Below, one piece after another: positions 1-9,361 of a stretch of 64,000 nt of DNA (position 1 is its first letter; each line of letters opens with the position of its first letter). Under the pieces are notes generated by a model. That model did no database searches. It was not told the origin of the DNA and worked only from the letters and a program-made list of their open reading frames with translations. The translations under genes and the position numbers were made by a program. Source of the stretch: Eudorina sp. 2006-703-Eu-15 (taxonomy: Eukaryota > Chlorophyta > Chlorophyceae > Chlamydomonadales > Volvocaceae); the NCBI GenBank assembly GCA_003117195.1, contig BDSI01000001.1:2642164-2706163 (forward strand), read 5' to 3'.

Positions 1-1
1 C

Positions 2-1390
2 ACACGCGGCGAAGGGCTTGCTACAGCAGCGGCCCGACCCCTTCCCCAGGTCGGGACTGGGCCGGGGAGGGGGCCGGGGCCGGGGCCGGGAGATGGACAG
101 CCGCGCGAAGCGGCAGCGGATGCATCCAAGCGGCCGCCGCCGGGGCAACAACCTCGTGGCGGTGGTGGAGGTGCGGATGGCGGCGGTGGCCAGGGGCCCG
201 GGGACGCAGCGGCGGCAGCGGGCGCTTCCCCGCGACCGCCCACCTGCTCGTCCTGCGGCAAAGGTTACTACCTCAACGGGACCCGCGACGGCTTCTTCGC
301 GCGGGGCACCCGCGCCTACACCTGCCACGCCTGCTGCATCAAAAACCAGGCATCCATGGGCTTCTACGGCCCCCCCGGCACCCGCAACCTGGAGGACGCG
401 GGCGGCCGGGTGTGTGGGGCGTGCGGCGACACCCGCATGTGTAAGTGGGAGCGTCACTGGGGCTGCCGGGAGCTGTACGTGTGCGCGGCATGTGCGTCTC
501 TCCGGCGCTACCATGTCAGGCGAGCAGCCAACCTGCGCCAGGAGAACCACCCCCCGGCGGGGCCGGGGCCGGGGCCGGCGGATGGACAGCCGCGCGAAGC
601 CGCTAGTGACGGTGGCGGCGGTGACGGTGGTGGCCAGGGGCCCGGGGACGCAGCGGCGGCAGCGGGCGCTCCCCCGCGACTGCCCACCTGCAACCCTGCA
701 CCAATGCCGGCCCCTGCTCCACCGCCGCCGCCGCCGCCGGCGCCTCCCCGGTGTGGGCACTGCGCCGCCTTGTACCGCCCGCGACCTGGCCAGCCCAACG
801 GCTTCTTTGCGCGGGGCACCCGCGCCTACACCTGCGACAGCTGCTGCCGTCGGAACGTCAGTACCCATGGCTTCTACGGGCCCCCCGGCACCCGCAACCT
901 GGAGGAGGCGGGCGGCCGGGTGTGCGAGGCGTGCGGCGCCACCAGGTCCGGCAGTTGGCGGCCCCATATGACTGAGCTTGGGGGCTATGTGTGTACGACA
1001 TGTGAGGGGCGGCGCATCAGGACAGGGTCGTATGTTACCACCAAAACCCACAAGCTCGCCGGACGGTCTGCGGCGCCTGGGCGACAGGAAGATATGGACT
1101 TGCGGGGTGCCAGCACCAGCACCAGCACCAGCGGCGGCAGCAGCAGCAGCGACGGGGGCGGCGGCGGTAAACGGCAGGATGGCAGCGCTCGGCGATGGCG
1201 GCAACAGCTACGACTGCCGGCCACAAGTGATCGGGAAGTGGCGGGTAGGGACGAGATGGCTGCCAGCTGCTGCCCGCCCCCTCGCGCCGCGGCGATCCGA
1301 GCCAACGCCCGCATCGCACAGCAGCTGCACCTGCCGCAGCCGTCGGCGGCGTCGGCGCAGTTCAGGCCCGGCGCTGCAGCCGGCGGCGGC

Positions 1391-1437
<47 letters not shown>

Positions 1438-2293
1438 TGCCACAGCCATCGTGGCCACTACAGCCACAGCCGCTGCGGCAACGACCACAACTGATTTACC
1501 GGTCACAACCGCTAGCAGGTCTCGGCGCAACGCCGGCGGCAACGCCGGAGGACCGCGCAGCGCCAAGCGCACGAAGACAGACGAGGCCGTGGCGGCGGCG
1601 GCAGCAGACGCGCAGCAGGTGGCGGCAGCGGCGGCGGCGGCGGTAGCGACGACACCCATCTACAGAGCAAGACCGACCAACGGCGGCGGCAGCGGCGGCA
1701 GTGGCGGCAGCGGCGGCGGTGATGCGTTTTCAGCCGCATTCCTGGCCCGACCCGCCTCACGGGCGGCCGCACGGGCCGCAGCACAGGCCATCCAGAAGTC
1801 CCTGGCGCGGGGGCGGGGCGCCGCAGCCCCAACGGCAGCTGCCCCCAAGGAGGGGCTCCCCCGCGTCCGGCCGGAGCGGGAGTGGAAAAGGGCTCCAGGG
1901 GAGGGCCCGGTCACGACGGAGGCCGCGGCGGCGGCCGCGGCGGCCCGCGCCGACCCTGCCGCGCGCGAGACCTCTGCGGCAACCGACGGGGAGCGGTCGG
2001 CGGCGGCGGCGGCGACGGCGGCGGCGGCACCCGCGGGGACGCAGTTGCCACAGGACCAGCAGCCGCAGCAGCAGCCGCGGAGGGATGCCGCAGCGGCGCC
2101 GTCGTTGGGCAGCGGGCAGCACCCCCGGGAGGATGTCGGCGGCGCGGGGGACAGCGCGGGGGTCGGCGGCGGCAACCTCCCGGACGTGGAGGTGGTGCGG
2201 CGGTGGGTGCGCGACTTGGGGACCCGGGTGGCGGCGCTGTCCGAGGTGGGTGGTGCGGTGGGTGGGTGGGTTGAAAAAAGAAATAAACCCTAG
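2..2293 (+). CDS. GATA-like zinc-finger protein with duplicated finger modules (5' partial)
   Basis: The frame is open from the left edge to the stop at 2291-2293, so the 5' end is missing. Two modules, about 247-520 and 752-1010, each carry two CxxC...CxxC fingers. The second finger of each has GATA-like spacing (CGAC or CEAC, 19 residues, then CAAC or CTTC) with a Trp in the loop. Both modules share GFFARGTRAYTC and GFYGPPGTRNLE, and the Gly/Pro linker before them (about 65-240 and 560-745) is also duplicated, so the unit was copied in tandem. The remainder is low complexity: an Ala run near 1390-1440, Ser/Thr runs and Gly-rich stretches. DNA binding in the nucleus is inferred from the fingers. 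The C-terminus is doubtful: the last codons lie in a dispersed repeat, and a phase-0 donor at 2245/2246 could splice onward, even to the exon at 3491. A 3' splice site ending at 49 is also possible. Confidence 0.6.
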
Positions 2294-2310
2294 AAGAACG
2301 AACCCGGGCA
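2271..2310 (+). repeat. Dispersed AT-rich repeat, copy 1
   Basis: A roughly 40-nt segment with GAAAAAA, then AATAAACCC, then GAAGAACGAACCCGGG recurs at 43341-43379 in a ceramide kinase intron. It overlaps the stop codon of the GATA-like reading frame, which is a reason to doubt that end. Confidence 0.6.
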
Positions 2311-2825
2311 CACCCAGCATAACTCAGTATACTTACGTGGTGCGGTACCTGCATAGCAACGGAAAGATAAGAGACCGCGCGCGGGCGCGTGGCGGCGCGG
2401 CCGCGCTGCCGCCAGTGCAGTAACAAGCAAAATGCGAACCCGACCCAACCCGGAGAGGACAGATACTTTACCGACCTGTGGTGGTAGACGGAGTAGCGGC
2501 GCCGCGAGCGATGTCCAGGGCCATGGCGATGCAGGGTGGGTGGGTGCCGGTAACCGGAAACTGAGCCGCGAGAAGCCAGGTCCAGCGTAACAGGCGATAC
2601 AGGCGATGGGAGTACATAACAGATGGGTGGGTTGGTGCTTTGCAGGGGCTGCGTAGGGGCTGGCGGACGGGCTGTACGAAGCGGTGCCCATAAGGCCTCT
2701 GCTGCGTCTGCCGGCTGCTGTTGTCTTGCCGACTGACGGATCTTCTCTGCCCGCACACACGCCCTCCCACCCGTCTGCCTGCCTCCTCTCCTCTTCTCCC
2801 CTCCGAACGTGCATATTTACGCATA

Positions 2826-2850
2826 CACACACATGGGTGGGGTTCGAATT

Positions 2851-2886
<36 letters not shown>

Positions 2887-3000
2887 TGCGCTAGACTTCA
2901 CTTCTCGCGGCTCAGTTATTTTTTACACACTCACACACCTGCTCTGCCCGGCTGAGAAACACACACGCACAAATACGCTCAGTTCTCTTAAGCACATATA
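2826..3000 (+). repeat. (CA)n-linked dispersed repeat
   Basis: A (CA)15 tract at about 2853-2883 is flanked by GGGGTTCGAATTAAACAC upstream and GCGGCTCAGTTATTTTTTAC plus more CA-rich DNA downstream. Similar CTCAGTT and TTTTACACAC blocks occur near 8750 and 32600, so this is one copy of a family rather than an isolated microsatellite. Confidence 0.5.
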
Positions 3001-3126
3001 CCGTACGCGGTCTGTCAGGCCTGGCGGAGTCGAGGGGCGGCCCAGGACCCGAGCCCTGAAGGTGCCCGGGGCCAGGAGGGAAGTCGTGGCGGCGGCGGCG
3101 GCAGCCCCGGCTCGGTCGAGCAGCGA

Positions 3127-5007
3127 ATGCGTGCAGCCTCGGCGGGGGCGGCAGGGGACGGCTCCGGCGCTGGTGTCCCGCAGGTTGGTTTGGCTCCTCC
3201 TCATCTTGGGCTCTGTAGCTGACACGTGGGCGGCCCCAACCGCCCCAACGGCCCCAACCGCTGCAACCGCCCCAACCGCCCCAACCACCCCAACCGCCCC
3301 AACCGCCCCAACCGCCCGGGGGGAAAGCGAGCAATTGCTGCAAGGCCCCTGAGCTGCTGTTGCCTACCGTCTGAATGCGTTGCCGGGGGCCTTCCCGCGT
3401 TGGTCGCGGGAGGGAGGGCAGACAGGGAAGAGGCGGGCAGAGGGGCATCCCAAGCTGCCCTCCGCCCTCCGCCCTACCCCCCTGCCGCAGGTCTCATATC
3501 CGCAGCATCTTGCCCGCCAAGTTGCTCCGCCTCCGTGCAACCCATCGCACCCTTCACAGCCTCGGTCGCGGACTGAGCCACAGCCGCAGCCGCAACCCCG
3601 GCGGCTGTCCCACGCCGCCCTGCGCCTGGATGACTTCATCTACCGCTGGATGGAGGTGGGAGTGGTGTCTTGGGCTTTGGGTGGGAGGAACGGAGGGGAG
3701 CGGGGCAACTGGATTGGGCGGAGGGAGGGCGCCTGTCAGGCACCGTTGGTGGTTTGTCCCATACGGTAATGGGACAAACCACCTGGGACTCCCACTGTGG
3801 TCCCGGAGCAAGCAGGTTAGTTAGTTATGACGTACTGGTGGTTGCACGGCAGGCGATCGTAACGGTCGTTTGGGCTGCTATTTGTACGGCAACGCGAATG
3901 AAGCTCGACTTTGTCCTCTTTCTCTCCAAGACAAGAACCGACACGCCGGTGCGACGAAAACCTCGCCCAACCTCGCGTGGTGCCCGCAACCCACATGCCT
4001 TGACCTCTTTTCCTCCCCCTTACCCGCCAAATCGTGTGCCCGTTGGGACAACAGGTTAACGTCTGGTGCCGCCCTCTGGCGCTGCTTCTGGGCCCCAGCG
4101 CCGCCGCACTGGTCCTGGACCGGGAGGGGCCCATACCCGGGATGAGCGAGCAGCAGCAGGTGCGCAAGGGGGGCCCCGGGGGCGGGGGAGCGGGGTTCGC
4201 AGGTGGGGCAGAGGGCAGGAAGGGCTTTGCAGGAAGCGCAATCCGTGAAAGGGCAATAAGGCAACCCCCCCGCTTCCTCTTCCTCCGCTGCGCCCTGTCG
4301 TACAGTCTCTGTGGGACCGCAGCCGCTCTGACGTGTGCGAGGGCCTGGTGGATGCGGCCGACGGGGCGATGGGGGACACCCCCCGGGGGCCGTTCACGGA
4401 GGCGGGGGTACGGCGCTTCAGGGAGGTGGCGCGGCGGGTGGCGGACGCGCTGGCGGAGCAGCTGGAGGCGATGGACCGCGGGGCGGTCGGTGGGACCAAC
4501 CAGGTGCCGGGGCTGGTGACGGCGGTGAACCGCGGGGCGGCTGCGGCGATGGCAGGGGTGGCATGCGGGGCAGTGTCAGGCTCCGCTTCGCACCCGAATC
4601 CGCACCCGAATCCGCAATCGCACCCGCACCCGCACCCGCACCCGCAATCGCAACCGCCCTCCGTTGATGAGGGAGACCCGGCGGCCACCATCGTCGCCGG
4701 GGAGGCGAATACGCCGCCCGGTTGCCCCCTTCGGCCGCTGCTTGTGGCGGTGGCGGAGGAGGGTCTGCGGTTCGCGTTGCGGCTGGGGATGGGCGCCGGG
4801 GGTCCGGGGCAGCTGGTGGCCAGGACGGGGGCGGCGGGCGGGGAGGTCCCGGCCGCGGCGGGGGCGGGGCCTTCGGGATCCGCGGCTTCTTGGGTGACGT
4901 CGCCGGGGGTGAGCTGGCGGGTGCGGGGGCGGCGGCTGCCGGCGGCTGGTGCGCCCGATGTGGAAGAGCGGGTTGTGGTTGCCGTGATGAGATCAACGGC
5001 GACGTAG
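3127..5007 (+). CDS. Unrecognised multi-exon protein
   Basis: Function not recognised. Well-supported exons are 3491-3655, 4055-4159 and 4306-5007, joined in phase 0 by GT-AG introns. A first exon 3127-3183 (ATG to CCGCAG, weak GTTGGT donor) is tentative. The model gives 342 residues. The centre looks globular: LDDFIYRWME is followed across the first intron by VNVWCRPLALLLGPSAAALV, then SLWDRSRSDVCEGLVDAADG and an amphipathic FREVARRVADALAEQLEAM helix. The last exon encodes a His-Pro repeat from hexamers CACCCG and variants near 4590-4660, and ends at TAG 5005-5007. The N-terminus is Pro/Gln-rich. Because all introns are phase 0, the gene could instead be the 3' part of the zinc-finger gene at 2-2293, spliced from a donor at 2246. 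High GC at third codon positions and clean splice sites argue that it is coding. Confidence 0.45.
3236..3319 (+). repeat. 9-bp minisatellite (AACCGCCCC)n
   Basis: About nine imperfect copies of AACCGCCCC. In the tentative model it lies in the first intron of the 3127-5007 gene. Confidence 0.8.
3748..3783. repeat. Perfect 15-bp inverted repeat
   Basis: Arms GGTGGTTTGTCCCAT (3748-3762) and its exact complement (3769-3783) surround a 6-nt loop. It lies in the intron 3656-4054. It could be a transposon remnant or an RNA hairpin. Confidence 0.85.
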
Positions 5008-6149
5008 TTGGCCAATGAGAGCAGGAGGCGCGCAATGGACTGACTTGTAGGGTTTAGTCCTTAGTGCTCGGGGCAGGGTGGCGGTGTTATGGCCATTGAC
5101 ATACCCTGGATGCTTGGCCGTCAGTCGGCAGTCTCCTTCAAATGTGCGCTGGCAATCCAGCTGAAACGCGTCAAGGTTTGCCGCTGTCTCTTTGCCGTCT
5201 TGGTAGCAATCATCTGCTGGGCTTGTTGCGACGCACCACCGGCGCCGGAAATGCGTGCTGAATGGCTGACCTGTGTGCGGATCACCCAGTCGTGGCCGTC
5301 TTGGGACGTCGTGCACAGGTTGCTGGCGCAGAGTTGTTGCAACACACGGGTGGTGGTGCTGCTGCTGCTGCACACAGCTGCCATCTTGACAAACGCGCAT
5401 CACCCCGAACGGGGTTCCCGTAATCGAGATTAATTGTGCGACACGTCCTCAAAAATACGCGAGCGCAACAGCTCCTGCCCCACCCGCGAGTACAGACAAG
5501 GCACGTCGGAACTTGCGGCCAAGTTCACCCTTGTAGCCTGCGCGTTGGCTGTGGCATAAGTATGCCTCCGTTGCATGCTGTTGTTCCACGCACACGCCAT
5601 CCTGGCGACAAGGGCCGCGTCACGAAATCGTGGCAGCGCACCACAAGACCGCAACAAGTAAAAGCCACACACTCATCGCCCATGGCCGGGTGCACTACGC
5701 GCAGGGCAAAGCCGAATGTACAATCCACCCTCCGGGTCTATCCTTACAGCGCCTCCCGAGTGCTGAGGCACATCCTACGAGTCTATATGTGGGCCGGTCA
5801 CCGGCCTTCAGTCCGCCTGCTAGACACTGCGACCCGCCCCCGCCTGCGACCCTGCCCCTCCCACACACCTCCTCGTCGCATCCCACCCACCCAAAGCAGC
5901 GCACCCCGCATTCATCTAATGTATGACGACCCTTCCAGTGATAGGTCTGATTCATTCGTTGCTTGCAAGCACTCTCAATGAATAAGTGAGAGCACGTGCT
6001 GTTTTCACAGCCGCCAAATCCCGTGCACTACTAACGGCCGCAGTCCCACTGTACACGCGCATTGCGCCCCCTAAAACCCCTCGTCCTTTTTAACCCCCTA
6101 GAGCAGCCCCGTCCCCGCCCCCTTCCCCCGCGGCACCTTATCGCCACGC
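5008..6149. other. Intergenic, no gene seen
   Basis: No reading frame with recognisable protein character or a consistent splice structure on either strand. It separates the 3' ends of the 3127-5007 gene (+) and FAP106 (-), so it should hold two convergent 3' UTRs. Confidence 0.5.
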
Positions 6150-7514
6150 TCAGTCCTCCACCACGAGCACCACCTCCCCGCGCTCCAGCGTGCGAATGTC
6201 CCTCTCGATCTCCGCCAGCTCCCGCTCCATGGCCTCCTTCCGGATCTTCTTCATTGCCGTGTCCGTCGTGAGGGACAGGCCCTGGTACGCCGTGTTGACC
6301 GACCCCCACTTCGCCTTCAGGTGGCGGATCAGCTGCTGGCGGTCGTCGGGAGACAGCTGGCTCACGTGCGCGTTCGCGTCCTGCGGAGAAGGAATCGTCG
6401 GTGGCGGCGGCGGGTCCGCCGCAGCGCGATCGTCATTCACGGATCACAATAGGCAGCTATAGACCCGATGCATGGGGAAAGAAACAGCGTACAGCGTCGG
6501 GCACCGGATGTCACAACGGGCGCTTGGAACTTCTAGTGGCGATTTCCTAAAATCAACATCTCTCCTGATGTCACATGGCTGAACCCGACCGCGCATTATG
6601 CCACACCCCCGACTACGACGGCTATTGGATGAACTGGAGCACCACTGCGGGTACCCTGGAGATGAACGCTCCCAAAATCCAGGCAGGGGCCCCCCAGGGT
6701 ATACGGCATGCAGCACGACTTCCAGCCCTGCAACATGTCGCACAGCAGGAAAGCGCACCATGTGAACGTCCCGCTTGCAGGCCACACGACTTACTGGCGC
6801 CTCCCGAACCCGTATGAACTGCGACAGTTGCTCTCTCTCCTTGGCTATCCGGTCCTTGTTGCGCTTGAGGTACATGGGCACTTTCCCATAATCTGGCTTC
6901 TGTGTCCACTGGAACTCCGGCTGCGGTACTTTGCCAGGCTTCGCCAGCATGACGTCCACCGCGTTGGATGTGATAAAGTTCTTGTTGCTGGTCAGTCCCA
7001 TCTTCGGCACCTCATCCTTGCTGGGAATCGGAGGCCGAATCTTTTCTTTGGGGTTTGTGGGTGGGCCGGCTGTGGGGAGCAGTTGGCCATGCCGAGGTGA
7101 GTTGGGCTACCCAAAAGCGGTGCATCTGTTTTAAACTGTGACAAGTTCACAAAACACTTACGTGCCGGAAGCTTGGGCTCCTTCTCGTGCGGGTGAAGGC
7201 GCGAAGGCCCGTTGGCACCATCGGGCCTCCCCATAGTTGCGTGCGGCTGCAATTTATTCTGGCCGAACTCAAACTCTGCTGGTTGAGTCTTGCCAGGGAA
7301 CTGCAGGCAACGACACATCGACGATTCAGCCGACCCGCCCAGACTTCGTGAGCCGCGTGCGTCAAGCCACCCGGAAAATGTAGACGTCCGTCGCAGTATC
7401 CAGACCCTCATAAGAGGATGAGCAAACCGTGTTCACCTTCGACTTGTGCATAGGTGGTCGCTGGGGCATTTCTTGGGGGTTCGGAATCAGCGCGTAAACG
7501 CTTTCCTCTTGCAT
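6150..7514 (-). CDS. FAP106: Enkurin / FAP106, ciliary microtubule inner protein
   Basis: Enkurin (FAP106 in Chlamydomonas) sits inside doublet microtubules of the ciliary axoneme. Four exons on the minus strand, 7514-7437, 7300-7162, 7045-6795 and 6380-6150, give 232 residues, close to the family's size. The start MQEESVYALIPNPQE matches the conserved YNLIP start of enkurins. The middle has PPIPSKDEVPKMGLTSNKNF and a DYGKVPMYLKRNK block. The C-terminal enkurin domain (about residues 157-228) contains LIRHLKAKWGSVNTAYQ and KKIRKEAMERELAEIERDI, the coiled helix expected there. Introns have GT-AG ends in phases 0, 1 and 0, and the ATG at 7514 is followed directly by the conserved N-terminus. 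The gene is on the same strand as GCH1, 1.85 kb downstream of it. Confidence 0.92.
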
Positions 7515-9361
7515 TGTGACTTTTGTTCTAGACTTCCTTCAAGAAAGATGTCTTAAGCAGTCGCGCAGACACAGTATACAACGGACGCTGGGAAGTCCCC
7601 GTGTCTGTAGACAAGGTATCACAATATCACTTCTTTCGCACAGAATTATACAAATACCCCGTAGGATAGGGACTGATCAACTATCTTCTTTACCGGCGGT
7701 ACTTCGAGATGTCGTACTTTTATTCCACCTAATAGCTTGGCAAACACTACATGACGCAGTGTCGCCTCGCCATATTAATTTGATGCATAATAAATGCAAA
7801 TGATCCGATGAGTGCGGCTGCAGTACCTGGTATGCACTGACTTGGTAATTTGTCAGTCAGGACGTACATAGCAAGCCGTCATGATTACTATTAATTGTGT
7901 CAGCGCGCACCGGGTTGCGACGTGTTTGCGACCCATGGTTCGCAAGAACTCGACCGGAAGTATTCGGCTGACAGCTGTCTGTGTTTACGCTGCTTGAGTA
8001 CAGCGTCGGCGCCGTTATCTAATAACATCTGGAATTCCAACGGGCCCAAATAGCGCTCATCAACCCCTACCAAGGACTGCGCACCCATCACCCGTGGGGG
8101 GGTCATGCAGCCGTACCGGCCCGCATTACTGATTCGCTTCACAGACCAGGGCCCACCGAGTGAACGACACTGCAATTACGGTGCGGGTTACCCCAGGTCA
8201 TTTCCTGTATATGCGCTGCCTAAACATTTTGTTACATCCGCCAAAGATCAAGCTCCGGCACCGCAAATCGCATAGCAATCACACGATTGGACTGACGCCA
8301 CCGCGTCCGTAGCCCCCTGACAGCGACGCACCGTTGTTTGCGGTTGTTATCACCTGACACCAGTGAGCAATGGACGGAAATGCATTCTCGCAGCGCCGCG
8401 CAACCCCGCATGTCTGTCCGCCGTCATCCGACACTGCCACCAGGTAGCCGACCAACTCCTACCGTGCTGATTCGAAGTCATGTGAAAAGCCTGTGGGCGT
8501 TTTCATTTCTAACCACTCAACGTTGCGAAAACCGCATGGGCCGCGGCGCGCTATCCATTCCCCGGAGTCACCATTACCACAGCCTAACTGTTTGGGTTCC
8601 CGGCGCTGCACGCTTCAACCGCCAAGCTTTCGCTTTGCAAAGCATGTCCCTCTGCGCCCACGCATTTCATCGCAGCAGCCGAATCAGGACCGATCACAAT
8701 CGAACCTCAACTCTGACCGCCCCAACAGACACACACTCACTCACACACGAACTCAGTTTCCTTTTACACACACGAGCGGGTTTCTTGCTGAACACCCTTT
8801 CACCAGGAACACATACGGTACGTGCTCTGCCATGCCGCGCAGGCCGCCGTCACGAGCGCTGGCACACTCGTCTGCGCAAGCCACCCTGCCCCTAAACCCG
8901 CTGATCACACCCCGAGACCTGCCCCTGACCAGCGCAACACAGCGCGTCCGGGAGTCCGTGCCCTCCTTCGATGCCCTCCCCTCCACTCATCATCATGATG
9001 CCGCCGAGGATGCCCGCTGCCGCTCAATGCACTGCGACGCTGTCCCTCTGTCCCTCGCTCACTTTCAGTCACTGACTCAACTGCAGCGTCACCACAATTC
9101 ACCACTGCCGCCCGCCCGACAAGAACATCTGCGCCCACCACCGCGCAAATGACCACTTGCCGACGGCCTGCTTAAAAGAACTCAATCACGGACCTCCCAC
9201 CACGTCAATGCCCGATGCGTAGCTACAGCCTCTCCCACCTTCCGCACCCTTCCTGTTCACACCCACGGCAACGGCGGTGCAGCCCTCTTGGCAGCCCCCG
9301 AAGACGTCGTCCGCCCGCCCGCCTCCTCATCAGACCTCCAAGAGGCAGCGGCTCCGCCTCC
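7515..9361. other. Intergenic with repeat fragments
   Basis: No gene seen. 7500-8300 is relatively AT-rich. 8057-8120 is a diverged copy, in inverted orientation, of 30655-30729. About 8725-8830 is CA-rich with CTCAGTTTCCTTTTACACAC and GGGTTTCTTGCTGAACAC, resembling the CA-linked repeats elsewhere. The FAP106 promoter should lie just above 7514. Confidence 0.5.
8057..8120 (+). repeat. Dispersed repeat, copy related to 30655-30729
   Basis: CATCAACCCCTACCAAGGAC and the downstream G-run segment reappear reverse-complemented at 30655-30729, with a 5-nt indel and a few mismatches. Confidence 0.7.

Noticed and set aside
985..1659. Minus-strand alanine-rich frame over the zinc-finger gene
   Set aside because: It is the antisense of GCC/GGC-rich coding sequence; the plus strand carries the conserved cysteine pattern.
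2838..2855. tRNA B-box-like GGTTCGAATT suggesting a tRNA or tRNA-derived SINE
   Set aside because: No A box or cloverleaf arms upstream, and the related copies do not keep the motif.
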